64,000 nucleotides of DNA, taken from the NCBI RefSeq assembly GCF_041428715.1, contig NZ_CP155572.1, one strand, 5' to 3'. The first letter of the stretch is position 1, and each line of letters begins with the position of its first letter. The notes under the pieces are model-generated. The model was given only the letters and a program-made list of their open reading frames with translations. It was not told the origin of the DNA and did no database searches. The translations under genes were made by a program, and so were the position numbers. Source of the DNA: Sporomusa malonica. GTDB taxonomy: Bacteria; Bacillota; Negativicutes; Sporomusales; Sporomusaceae. Shown here one piece after another: positions 28,313 to 37,649 of the stretch.

Positions 28313-29320
28313 TCATCTGTCCTCGTTAAACATTTTTCCAATTTTATTTTTGATTGTAAAATAAGTCAAAATTACTGTAATAGATTGAGTTTTTAATAAG
28401 AGATAAGTTAGTATCTTTGCCAAATTTATATTTGATGGAATTTTTTCTGTATATTTTTTTACCAAATAATCCTGCAGAATTTTCCTCATTTGAACCTTAA
28501 TTAAATGTTTATTGCTATTGTTTTTTAAAATCGCCAAACTACCAATTGTATCATTTAGTAAACTACCGATCTCATTTGATAAATCATAATCAATGTTCTT
28601 TTTACAGATGAATTCCTCTATTACTGTATAAAGATGTTTTTGGATAGTAAAATAAGAAATAGAAGTAATCCTACTAAGCGAAGAGTTTGATTTTATATAG
28701 TGATACAAAGGTAAATTGCAGAGAAAGCAGTTATTACAAAAATATAAATAAGCAATATTAAAACACAAGTCTTCACCCAGTGACATATTGGGGTCAAATA
28801 GAATATGGTTTTCTTTAATTATTTTCAATTTATACATCTTATTCCAGGGTGAATAAAGCAACCTATTTTTAATAATGTTTTTAAAACAATCTTTAATTAC
28901 TCCTAAGTATTCAGCAGGCAATGTTTCATCGATACATGCTAAATCTCGCTGGTTATTATAAACAGTATAATAACCACAAATAGCAATATCTGCCTCTAAC
29001 TCATATCCTTTATAAAGCCTTTCAAGATAAGTTTTGCCAACATAGTCATCGCTGTCGACAAATACAATATAATCGCCTTGGGCGTGGTAAATTCCTACGT
29101 TCCGTGCAATACTGACTCCACTATTGTTCTGGTGTATTACTTTTACACGAGTATCTTTTTCCCTATATTGATCACAAACGCCCGGACAGCTATCAGGGGA
29201 ACCATCATCCACTAAAATCAGCTCAAAGTCTGAAAAAGTTTGAGCAAGAATTGAATCTATGCATTTAATTAGATGTCTTTCCGCTTTATACACTGGCACA
29301 ATCACACTAATTACCGGCAT
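28313..29320 (-). CDS. Glycosyltransferase family 2
   Basis: 335 residues. GT-A fold with nucleotide-binding start VISVIVPVYKAERHLIKCID, VDDGSPDSCPGVCD and the metal-binding FVDSDDYV (DxD). Close relative of the next gene upstream (29325), with the same SPD-CP-CD signature, so the two arose by duplication. It should add one sugar of the repeat unit at the cytoplasmic face of the membrane. Sugar specificity unknown. Confidence 0.9.
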   Translation of the reverse strand: MPVISVIVPVYKAERHLIKCIDSILAQTFSDFELILVDDGSPDSCPGVCDQYREKDTRVKVIHQNNSGVSIARNVGIYHAQGDYIVFVDSDDYVGKTYLERLYKGYELEADIAICGYYTVYNNQRDLACIDETLPAEYLGVIKDCFKNIIKNRLLYSPWNKMYKLKIIKENHILFDPNMSLGEDLCFNIAYLYFCNNCFLCNLPLYHYIKSNSSLSRITSISYFTIQKHLYTVIEEFICKKNIDYDLSNEIGSLLNDTIGSLAILKNNSNKHLIKVQMRKILQDYLVKKYTEKIPSNINLAKILTYLLLKTQSITVILTYFTIKNKIGKMFNEDR

Positions 29321-29324
29321 CCCT

Positions 29325-30341
29325 TCACCTACTCATTCTTAATTTTTTATAATGGTATAACACCTGATACATTTTATATTTGCACATAAAGTAAAATAAT
29401 TTTTGACCTTGTGTCATTAAATTACTCTTAATTCGTTTAAATAGTCTGGTAGTCTCCGAATGGTCAAGAATACTTTTAATTTCAGCCAATGACAAATTCT
29501 TATCATTAGTAATTCTACATGCATTTTCAATACCAAAAGAAATACTGCCAAACAAATTAAAATCCAAGCGATCTTTAGCTTTTTCACTTAGCTTATTTTG
29601 TTGACAATAATCGACATAAAAATAATAGCGATTTAATAACAATTTCCATAAGTTTTTTCTATACTTATTTGTGAGCGATTGTAAATTTTGCCAATAGTAA
29701 TATAAAGGTATATTAACGATAGCAATTCTTTGACATTTAGGAGCAATAAGTAAATTGAAAATAACGTCTTCCGTGTAAAATTCCCGTTCAGATACAAAGC
29801 ATTTTTTATCTAATATTTCTTTCTTAAAAAGTCGTAACCACAAAAAACCCGGCAAATTAATATAGCCGAGCGAATAAATATGTCCAATTATTGGAAGCAC
29901 AAAATTACTGGTTATTTCGTCTTTTTGAATTATATTCGTATCAAATGGCAACTTATGCGCTTTAGCTTGATTATCATTTGCTGTGTAATAGCCACATAAT
30001 GCAATGTCGGCATCTTCGCTGACGCAAGATGAGTACAGTTTTTCAATCATACATTCGTCTAAATAATCATCACTATCAGCAAAACATATATAATCTCCTT
30101 TTGCCAATTGAAATCCGGCTAATCGCGCACTGCTTAAGCCACCATTTTTTTTATGTATTACTTCTATTCGCTTATCACTTGCTGCATACTCGTCACAAAT
30201 AGCCGGACATTGATCCGGCGAACCATCATTTACAAGAATTAGTTGGTAATCGGTAAAGGTCTGCTTTAAGATTGAGTCTATGCATCTTCGTAAATATTCT
30301 TGTACATTATAGACAGGTACTATAATTGATACTTTTGGCAT
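29325..30341 (-). CDS. Glycosyltransferase family 2
   Basis: 338 residues with KVSIIVPVYNVQEYLRRCID, VNDGSPDQCPAICDEY and FADSDDYLDE. Paralogue of the gene 4 nt downstream. The C-terminal third is Lys/Tyr-rich and basic, probably for membrane association. Confidence 0.9.
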   Translation of the reverse strand: MPKVSIIVPVYNVQEYLRRCIDSILKQTFTDYQLILVNDGSPDQCPAICDEYAASDKRIEVIHKKNGGLSSARLAGFQLAKGDYICFADSDDYLDECMIEKLYSSCVSEDADIALCGYYTANDNQAKAHKLPFDTNIIQKDEITSNFVLPIIGHIYSLGYINLPGFLWLRLFKKEILDKKCFVSEREFYTEDVIFNLLIAPKCQRIAIVNIPLYYYWQNLQSLTNKYRKNLWKLLLNRYYFYVDYCQQNKLSEKAKDRLDFNLFGSISFGIENACRITNDKNLSLAEIKSILDHSETTRLFKRIKSNLMTQGQKLFYFMCKYKMYQVLYHYKKLRMSR

Positions 30342-30362
30342 ATTTTCACTCCATTAAACTTT

Positions 30363-31478
30363 TTAGCAGCTCGAAATTGCATTTTGTAAATATGTTAATG
30401 AATGTTTTCTAAATTCCCGCATTTTTCGATTCACTTCTTTATAATCGAGATTCAAGATAGTCTCTATATCGGGTAGTGTATCGGTAATTATCCGATGTGA
30501 TAAGTTAAGCTTCTCTAAAAAATCAAATTTCCTGCTATCATTATTATTGGCAGCATTTGCGTCCTTAGCAACAGAAGTAAAAAATGGCTTATTAAATATT
30601 GCAGAAAAAGCGGTGCCGTGAAAGGAATTTGTATATATCAAAGACGCGTTTTTAAATAGCCCAAGAAATTCACCAGGCCCTGCATCAATAGCGTACTGGT
30701 AGGGTTTAAAATAATCGCGAATATATTCATTTAGAACAATTACATCGAAGCCAGTTTTTTGTTGTAAGTAATCCAACATGCTTCTATCACCGTGATTGTT
30801 TGATAAAAAGTAAGATAGGATATACGGTTTTTTAACTTTTGGTTCAACAATAATTTCTTCCCAACATTGTTTTTCTAGTAGAACAACAGGATCACATACG
30901 ACCTCAATACTTTTATTAGTCAGTGTTCTTAAGAATTCAGCTCCTTGTTTTTCTCTGACAGAAATATGATTAACGTTTTTCAATAATTGGGATATACGTT
31001 TTACTGTCTGCTCATCAAATTTTGTTTTTCCCAGGCTTGGGGCGTAAGCTATTTTATTGACATTGTTTTTAAGAAAATCTAAATAGTACGCTGTATCAAA
31101 GTCAGGGCAAGCTGGGTTCCATATTTGATCGCTGCCACAAACATATGTATCATAGTCAAAGTTTTCTTTTGCTAATTGTTTACCTGTTGTATATTGTTTT
31201 TTTGTCGTCGGCAATGTGTTAGCAATGAAATCTTCATACTTATCAAAACGTTTTTTAAGTTTAGTATAAATTAGAGCCGTAAATGCAGTTCGGATCGCAC
31301 CTGCTATACCAGTCTGTGTTCTAAAAATCTTATATTTTTTTTTTTGTTTTTCAACACGCAAATTTACAATTTCGACTTGATTCCCCATCAGCATAAGTTG
31401 TTTGGACAATGCGTATGCTTGCAAAACAGAACCATAATTATGCGAAGCATGAAAAGTCAATATTCCTATATTTTTCAT
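30363..31478 (-). CDS. Polysaccharide pyruvyl transferase family protein
   Basis: 371 residues. The start IGILTFHASHNYGSVLQAYAL, the block YVCGSDQIWNP, and the C-terminal SFHGTAFSAIFNKPF are hallmarks of the PF04230 (CsaB/WcaK) family. It transfers pyruvate from phosphoenolpyruvate to a sugar of the repeat unit as a ketal, giving the polymer negative charge. Within the operon, 22 nt from the neighbouring glycosyltransferase. Confidence 0.88.
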   Translation of the reverse strand: MKNIGILTFHASHNYGSVLQAYALSKQLMLMGNQVEIVNLRVEKQKKKYKIFRTQTGIAGAIRTAFTALIYTKLKKRFDKYEDFIANTLPTTKKQYTTGKQLAKENFDYDTYVCGSDQIWNPACPDFDTAYYLDFLKNNVNKIAYAPSLGKTKFDEQTVKRISQLLKNVNHISVREKQGAEFLRTLTNKSIEVVCDPVVLLEKQCWEEIIVEPKVKKPYILSYFLSNNHGDRSMLDYLQQKTGFDVIVLNEYIRDYFKPYQYAIDAGPGEFLGLFKNASLIYTNSFHGTAFSAIFNKPFFTSVAKDANAANNNDSRKFDFLEKLNLSHRIITDTLPDIETILNLDYKEVNRKMREFRKHSLTYLQNAISSC

Positions 31479-31501
31479 AAAGTCCCCCCTCTATCCACTT
31501 A

Positions 31502-32647
31502 TTAGTTTTTATTTGTTGTTTCTTTTTCAAGGATATTTAACATCACTTCCCTATGGGCATCGCATTGCAGAAGATTTTTTACAACCATCAAGTTTTTTGT
31601 TGAATATAAAGATTCTATTAATTTATTACAAAAAAGGCGGTTTAATTTATTAAAAACTCTTCCTCGCCCCAATACAAGCGGTAAGTATAAAGCTTTCTGT
31701 TTTTCACAAAATTCATCCCATTTTTCTTGAATGACTCTTTCATCGTGCAGAATACTTGATTGCTGCATGATGTCATCTATTCTTTTTAAGGTATCATTAC
31801 TTTCCAAAAGATGAATTCCATCCTTTTGAGCCTGGAAGGGAATATAGCTAACCTCATATTTCTCTCCGTTAAGCTTGATTTCTACTGCAAGACCTTCATT
31901 CCAACATTGCTGTTTTTCCCGATATCCATATATAGCGTTCCCCTGACCATACACTATGGTCGCACCTTCGAACTCTTCTATAGTACCTATGCAGTGGCTG
32001 TGCTGACAAAGAATAACATCCGCACCTGCTAAGGACATCATTCTGCATCGCTGCTGTAATCGGGGAGATGGATACGGATGATATTCAATTCCACCATGGT
32101 ACAGCAGAAGAAGAAAGTCACATTTTTGTTTTGTTTCCCGGATTAGTGCGATTGTTTCCAACGAATCATAGACATTGGCTCCCGCACCAATATTTGTGGC
32201 AGAATTGAACTCTTTTTCAGCGCATGCAATTATACCAATGGTTTTGTTCTTAATAGATACGACGTACGGCTTAGATGCACTTTGCTTGTCTTTGCCAGCT
32301 CCTAGTGTCCCAATATCCTCCTGATGGCAAAGTCCCAATGTACTGATAACACCGGCATTGCCATGGTCCCGGATATGATTGTTAGCCAGGGATAAAATAT
32401 GTATACCTGCCTGTTTTATTAAGGCGAGGTCTGAGGGTTGTGCGGAAAGTACAGGACCACATTTCGTGATAGGCGACGGACTGCTGATTGCAGGAGCCTC
32501 CAAGTTCGCTATGCAAAGATCGGAATTTTTCAACACGGGGAGAACGTTGTGTAAAAGCACAGAAGGATCCTTACTGTCAAATAGACTTCTATAATCTTCG
32601 GTGGGACATATATCCCCCAATATCATCAATCGTACTTCATCCAGCAT
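31502..32647 (-). CDS. CapA family metallophosphatase-like protein
   Basis: 381 residues of the PgsA/CapA fold (PF09587): MILGDICPTEDY, ANLEAPAI, LSLANNHIRDHG, LLLYHGGIEYH and ILCQHSHCIGTIEEF carry the metal-binding His, Asn and Asp residues. No signal peptide or membrane anchor, unlike PgsA of polyglutamate capsules, so it acts in the cytoplasm. Its role in capsule loci is not settled; removal or transfer of a substituent is likely. Overlaps the preceding gene by 11 nt. Confidence 0.82.
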   Translation of the reverse strand: MLDEVRLMILGDICPTEDYRSLFDSKDPSVLLHNVLPVLKNSDLCIANLEAPAISSPSPITKCGPVLSAQPSDLALIKQAGIHILSLANNHIRDHGNAGVISTLGLCHQEDIGTLGAGKDKQSASKPYVVSIKNKTIGIIACAEKEFNSATNIGAGANVYDSLETIALIRETKQKCDFLLLLYHGGIEYHPYPSPRLQQRCRMMSLAGADVILCQHSHCIGTIEEFEGATIVYGQGNAIYGYREKQQCWNEGLAVEIKLNGEKYEVSYIPFQAQKDGIHLLESNDTLKRIDDIMQQSSILHDERVIQEKWDEFCEKQKALYLPLVLGRGRVFNKLNRLFCNKLIESLYSTKNLMVVKNLLQCDAHREVMLNILEKETTNKN

Positions 32648-33797
32648 CCTGCGTAACTCCTATATATACCTGTTCCAATTTCTCTGCTTCCAATCGCATA
32701 TCATATCCACTCAGTCTCAGCGCATCTCTAATCATGACCCGATCCTGAATCTTTTTCATACTTGAATTGATAATTGCTTTAGCCCAGATAGATGCATTGA
32801 AACCATTATGAAATTGCACTAAACCCATCCCAATGTCAGAGGTTTCTGGAAAACCCACAGAAAGCATGCAGGGTACTCCTGCCGCTTGCGCTTCAATAGC
32901 AACCATCCCCAATCCTTCGCGAAGTGATGCGCCAAGAAACAGATCAAATGCTGGGTAAACGTTTTGTACATCTGCAACACTGTTCATATAAAATACATAG
33001 TTCTGTAGGTTATATGAATTAATGGTTTCAAAGACACGATCCGCATAGTCCCTTTCTTGTTTGCTGCCAACCAGTACTAACACAGCAGGGTAATCTTGTA
33101 AATGAAGTTGATGCAGACATTCAATTAAAAACAGTGTATTCTTAACCTTTGCGATTCTGCCGACACAACCTAGCACTTTAATATCTCCACTTGTACGCCA
33201 TTTTTTTTCGTACTCATTTGCTTTGGCTTTATCATACTCGACACATTTTTCCAGTATGAGAGCATTATTAACTACAAAAGCCCTCTTACTCTCCCTATTT
33301 TCCCTATTGAACAGACTATCCATCGCCTTTGGACTACACGCACAGAAGTCTGTTGCATACCGGTTAATTAATATTTTTTGATATAGTAATTCCGTATAGC
33401 TTCTTAATTTGAACAATAATGGCCCGTCGAATTTAAGCACAGCATGTGAATGCACAATAACCTTGGGAATACCACTCATATATGCAGCTTTGGCAATGAC
33501 ACCACCTTTGGAGTTTAAATGAGAATGAACCACGTCTACTTGGCCAATTTTTTGCATGATACTCTTAAATTCCGAAAGATATCGCCGTAAGCCTACATCC
33601 CACATGGCATCAATATAATGTATTTCTCCCCCGTAACATCGTATCAGCTCATCGTAATCTCCTATCGCTGTATCGCCCTTTTTTTTATTAATTAAAAAAA
33701 CGAATTGATGTTTTTCTTTTAAGTAGTAAAAGACATTCATTATCATTGTTTCGGCGCCACCCCGATTCATCGTTCCAACAACCTGAACGATTTTCAT
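32637..33797 (-). CDS. Glycosyltransferase family 4 (EpsF-like)
   Basis: 386 residues, GT-B fold: VVGTMNRGGAETMIMNVFYY at the start, VVHSHLNSKGGVIAKA in the first domain, GCVGRIAKVKNTLFLIE and GASLREGLGMVAIEAQAAG in the nucleotide-sugar domain with the E-x7-E motif. Retaining sugar transferase for the repeat unit. Confidence 0.9.
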   Translation of the reverse strand: MKIVQVVGTMNRGGAETMIMNVFYYLKEKHQFVFLINKKKGDTAIGDYDELIRCYGGEIHYIDAMWDVGLRRYLSEFKSIMQKIGQVDVVHSHLNSKGGVIAKAAYMSGIPKVIVHSHAVLKFDGPLLFKLRSYTELLYQKILINRYATDFCACSPKAMDSLFNRENRESKRAFVVNNALILEKCVEYDKAKANEYEKKWRTSGDIKVLGCVGRIAKVKNTLFLIECLHQLHLQDYPAVLVLVGSKQERDYADRVFETINSYNLQNYVFYMNSVADVQNVYPAFDLFLGASLREGLGMVAIEAQAAGVPCMLSVGFPETSDIGMGLVQFHNGFNASIWAKAIINSSMKKIQDRVMIRDALRLSGYDMRLEAEKLEQVYIGVTQDAG

Positions 33798-34720
33798 GTT
33801 GCATCTAACTCCTTTACGCCAAGTGACAAATAGTTTCCAACGATCTCGTCATAGCATGCCGGTATAAAATCCGGCGCACCTCCTGCCGGAAAAAAAGTCA
33901 GCTCGCCAAAAAAAACTTTGCCATATACCTGATATAAATCTACACGAACATAGGAGAAAGGTTTTGATAGCGCTTTTGCAATTAACTTCATTTCATCAAA
34001 GGCGTTTGGACGTGGCACATCAACTTGGGAATTATGTGGAATTTCTTTACCGAAGGGCATAAGCTTCCAGCCCATATCATAAAAATTTCGTGTATTTGTC
34101 CCTGAGTGTCTTCCAACTTCTAATTGCATGAATCGAGGCTCGCCATTAAAACAATAAAATTTATAGTCTCGTAGCTCGCCTGTTTCATCCTCAAGGTATT
34201 TTTCGGCAATAATACGCGGTTGCGGATTCTTATATACCCACTCGCGGCCACTCCAATAGATATTTTGTTTTAACCACACTCGCATAATCAGTCGCCAAAG
34301 AAACCAATTAATCGTTCTTTTATCCTTTACAATAAGATTCCAGCCGCTACCGTGTGTCGCCTTAAGAACGAATTTATCAGGAAGTTCATCAATATTAATC
34401 TGGCTAGTGGTTTCATATACCCCATACAACGTGTTTAGTAAGTGTTCATAGCCACATTTTACAACATATTCGCGCACTAAGAATTTATCCGCGCACTGCA
34501 CCTTTAGCGGATCTCGATCGTGTAATTTTAGCCATTGCAGTTTTTCGCTGAATTTTGTTGGATTGTTCAAATCTGGTATTTGACCTGACTTCATTAAATA
34601 ATATCTGGTAATTGCCTGCTCGTCTGTATACTTTCCTATATGCCACTTTCCTTTGAAGTAATGATATATGTTTACGAGCAGAAATGTAGCCGGATTCTTC
34701 CGCAACCACTGCTTAATCAT
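33794..34720 (-). CDS. TupA-like ATP-grasp family protein
   Basis: 308 residues. The KFSEKLQWLKLHDRDPLKVQ and ADKFLVREYVV blocks, then FVLKATHGSGWNLIVKDK (ATP-binding loop) and the C-terminal VRVDLYQVYGKVFFGELTF are typical of the TupA-like ATP-grasp group found in capsule loci. It may ligate an amino acid or other carboxylate to a uronic acid, which would fit the UDP-hexosaminuronic acid genes in this operon. Overlaps the next gene by 4 nt. Confidence 0.82.
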   Translation of the reverse strand: MIKQWLRKNPATFLLVNIYHYFKGKWHIGKYTDEQAITRYYLMKSGQIPDLNNPTKFSEKLQWLKLHDRDPLKVQCADKFLVREYVVKCGYEHLLNTLYGVYETTSQINIDELPDKFVLKATHGSGWNLIVKDKRTINWFLWRLIMRVWLKQNIYWSGREWVYKNPQPRIIAEKYLEDETGELRDYKFYCFNGEPRFMQLEVGRHSGTNTRNFYDMGWKLMPFGKEIPHNSQVDVPRPNAFDEMKLIAKALSKPFSYVRVDLYQVYGKVFFGELTFFPAGGAPDFIPACYDEIVGNYLSLGVKELDAT

Positions 34721-34745
34721 CAGCTTTCCTTCTCTCTAACTATTT

Positions 34746-35783
34746 TCACCTTTCAAATATCCACGTGAAATCATTCAAACTCGGATTAGCACTGACCTCT
34801 ATATACCAGTAGATAGCGTAGCATGATACAATAATAAATTTTAGTATCATAGCTGTTTTTGAATCAAAACGCTCAAGTATTTTAGGCAACGCAATTGTAG
34901 TATATATCGTTGTATAAATACCAACACGGGCTAAGTACGCACTATTCATTGTTGCAGCCATTACTGCTGCATTTATGATTAACATGTTTAAGTAGAAGTT
35001 AAAATCCGTAATCATTTTGTCATTACCAGTTCGTAGTAACAATAATCCCAAAGGCGCAAAATTAACAGCAACACGCCAAATACTTACTTGTGTTGTCATA
35101 TAAGAATCCATTTCGATTGTGCTATCCTTCAGAATGCCAGCTACTGTAAATAAGTAATCATAAGAAAAAATTAAGATGATAACGGCAAAAGTTAACAACA
35201 GTATTTGTTTAAAATCCACTTTTCGCGCAGCAATAAAAAAGAGCGGTAACATGATTATGGCACTCACATGGAATGCTGTAGCTATACCAACGACTAAAAG
35301 ATATTTCAAAAAATTCCTTTCTATTATATACCTATGACCAGCAAATAAAACAGCGCAGGCCAAAAATTGGCGAACAGCATTAAAGGTCCCATTCCAGCTT
35401 CCGATGAAGATGAATAATAAAATACTGAAAACAAACATGTTGCTATTTTTCGCTATTGTGAAAACGAATAAACCTATTGTTAAAAGTGATGCTATGAAAA
35501 ACATTGTTGCATAGTCGTCATATAAATATTGAGACACTACAGAGATAACTCTAATACCTATCTCAAATTGGACTAACTCTGTTAAATTGCTTGCTGAATA
35601 TCCTGAGTAGTTTAAAGCGTATTGAAAGTAATCAGCTCCTACTCCCCATCGCAAGCCAGCTACCAATGCCAAAATTATGGCTGTGAAAAAAACAAAAAAG
35701 GACTTTAGCATTCGTTGTTCTGACAACTGAGCTATCCATGCAGCAATCCCGGTTGTTAAAATCGTTAGATAATATACACTCAT
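34746..35783 (-). CDS. EpsG family membrane protein (repeat-unit polymerase)
   Basis: 345 residues, about ten membrane helices, with the EpsG-family RWGVGADYFQYALNY loop near residue 45 and a GSWNGTFNAVRQFLA loop near residue 130. It is the probable Wzy-type polymerase of the locus, since no other polymerase candidate is present. Confidence 0.85.
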   Translation of the reverse strand: MSVYYLTILTTGIAAWIAQLSEQRMLKSFFVFFTAIILALVAGLRWGVGADYFQYALNYSGYSASNLTELVQFEIGIRVISVVSQYLYDDYATMFFIASLLTIGLFVFTIAKNSNMFVFSILLFIFIGSWNGTFNAVRQFLACAVLFAGHRYIIERNFLKYLLVVGIATAFHVSAIIMLPLFFIAARKVDFKQILLLTFAVIILIFSYDYLFTVAGILKDSTIEMDSYMTTQVSIWRVAVNFAPLGLLLLRTGNDKMITDFNFYLNMLIINAAVMAATMNSAYLARVGIYTTIYTTIALPKILERFDSKTAMILKFIIVSCYAIYWYIEVSANPSLNDFTWIFER

Positions 35784-35794
35784 AAAACTCCACC

Positions 35795-36619
35795 TTATTC
35801 TGCCTTATTACTATTTACCGAGAATTTCATGTTGTGGTACATATACATTAGCCGCTGTGGTATTATCCCAGCAATAATAGGTTTAAAAGCAAAAATATAA
35901 TATCGAAGTGGATAATTAAGCAATCTATAGCCATACAAGGCAGTCTCTGCAGCTTGAAGTCTGGTTTTAAAAGTTCTACGTTTCAAATCACCAATACCCT
36001 CGCGCACCTTGTAAAGGGCTGCAGTCATGTTATAGCCTGTATACCCTGCCGCAAAAAATCTGAACCATAAATCATAGTCCTGACCACGCGTAGTTCGCGG
36101 TAAAACCACATAGCCATTCAAAGCATCATAGACACTCTTTTTCATAAGTATAGTAGCATGATTAAAACAAGGGTTTTTTAGCAGGTCATATTTGTTAGGT
36201 ATTTCCTTGCTTATTCTCGGCTCGCGTTCTCCATTCTCATCAAAAGGAATCATAGCTGTACTAACAACATCGTATTCTGGATGAGTTAGCAAAAATTCCA
36301 GCTGTTTTTCCAACCGCTCCGGCAGCGAAATATCGTCACCATCCATTCTGGCAATATATTCGCCCTCGGCATACTGAAGACAATGATTTAATGAATAGGC
36401 AAGCTTAGAGTTTATTTTATTTTTTAATGCAATAATTTTGTTTGGATATCGTTGTTGATATGATAATACAATTTTATGAGTATCATCTGTTGAACAGTCA
36501 TCACATATAATTAAGCTCCAATCTTGGTAGGTCTGTGCCAGGATTGACTCAATTGCCTCTGAAATTTTGTCTTCACAATTATAAACGGCCATGATAACTG
36601 ATATTTTCACTTTATGCAT
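35795..36619 (-). CDS. Glycosyltransferase family 2
   Basis: 274 residues: KISVIMAVYNCEDKISEAIE, DDCSTDDT and ARMDGDDISLPERLEKQ (metal-binding DGDD). A short inverting transferase of the capsular type, with a basic C-terminus. Acceptor and donor unknown. Confidence 0.9.
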   Translation of the reverse strand: MHKVKISVIMAVYNCEDKISEAIESILAQTYQDWSLIICDDCSTDDTHKIVLSYQQRYPNKIIALKNKINSKLAYSLNHCLQYAEGEYIARMDGDDISLPERLEKQLEFLLTHPEYDVVSTAMIPFDENGEREPRISKEIPNKYDLLKNPCFNHATILMKKSVYDALNGYVVLPRTTRGQDYDLWFRFFAAGYTGYNMTAALYKVREGIGDLKRRTFKTRLQAAETALYGYRLLNYPLRYYIFAFKPIIAGIIPQRLMYMYHNMKFSVNSNKAE

Positions 36620-36674
36620 TACCTTATATCCTCACAGTAGTTCTAACAAAATTTAAAAAACACCTTATTACGAA

Positions 36675-37649
36675 CTATAAATTATTCTTGTACCACTCAA
36701 TAGCAAGAACTGTACCCTTTGCAAAATCGTAGTCAGGTTCATACCCCAACAATTGTTTGGCATTCGAAATATTAGCATTCGAATGCTTGATATCTCCAGC
36801 TCTGTCAGGGCCAAATATTGGATTGACTTGTCTATCAAGAGCTCTGCACAAGTCATAATAAATATCAATTAAATACTCTCTGCTTCCGTACGCAATGTTA
36901 AAAGCTTGTCCTGCCGCTTCACTAGGTGCGAGACAGGCTTTTATGTTTGCTTCGATTACATTATCGATATAGGTGAAATCTCGTGACTGCCTACCATCGC
37001 CGTTGATGATAGGAGTTTCATTATTGAGTAATTGCTTAAGGAATTTTGGAATAACGGCTGCGTAGGCGCCATTTGGGTCTTGCCTTCGCCCAAATACATT
37101 AAAATATCTCAGCCCAATGCACTCAAGCCCATATACGTGGGTATAAAGAGCACCGTACTGTTCATTCACTTTTTTGGTTAACGCATATGGGGATAAAACA
37201 TTTCCCTCATCACCTTCTGCCTTGGGTAATTTCAATGAGTCTCCATAAACAGAAGATGACGATGCATAGATAACACGTTTTACTCCGGCCAGTCTTGCTG
37301 CTTCCATGATATTGGAAGTTCCTTTGACATTGTTATCTTCATATATTAATGGATAGATCATGGAACGCGGGACTGACCCTAATGCTGCCTGATGTAGTAC
37401 ATAGTCGATATTCTGACACGCTTCCCTACATACATTAAAATCCCTGATGTCACCTTCAATAAACTCATATAATGGATTGCTAAGAAGCTCTTCTACATTC
37501 TCTTTTTTTCCGGTGGAGTAATTGTCAAGACCACAGACTTTATGTCCCAGGCCAAGCAATGCTTCTACAAGATTGGAACCGATAAACCCGGCTGATCCTG
37601 TTACCAAAAACCGAGTCCCAGTGGGTAATTCCACTCTGCCGTACCCCAT
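36675..37649 (-). CDS. UDP-N-acetylglucosamine 4-epimerase family protein (WbpP/TviC-like)
   Basis: 324 residues. Extended short-chain dehydrogenase: NAD site TGSAGFIGSNLVEAL, catalytic SSSVYGD and YALTKK (Tyr-x3-Lys), and the WbpP-type blocks HQAALGSVPRS and YFNVFGRRQDPNGAYAAVI. It interconverts UDP-GlcNAc and UDP-GalNAc or the uronic acids. It overlaps the UDP-sugar dehydrogenase gene by 1 nt, the same pair that makes UDP-GalNAcA in Vi-type capsules. Confidence 0.87.
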   Translation of the reverse strand: MGYGRVELPTGTRFLVTGSAGFIGSNLVEALLGLGHKVCGLDNYSTGKKENVEELLSNPLYEFIEGDIRDFNVCREACQNIDYVLHQAALGSVPRSMIYPLIYEDNNVKGTSNIMEAARLAGVKRVIYASSSSVYGDSLKLPKAEGDEGNVLSPYALTKKVNEQYGALYTHVYGLECIGLRYFNVFGRRQDPNGAYAAVIPKFLKQLLNNETPIINGDGRQSRDFTYIDNVIEANIKACLAPSEAAGQAFNIAYGSREYLIDIYYDLCRALDRQVNPIFGPDRAGDIKHSNANISNAKQLLGYEPDYDFAKGTVLAIEWYKNNL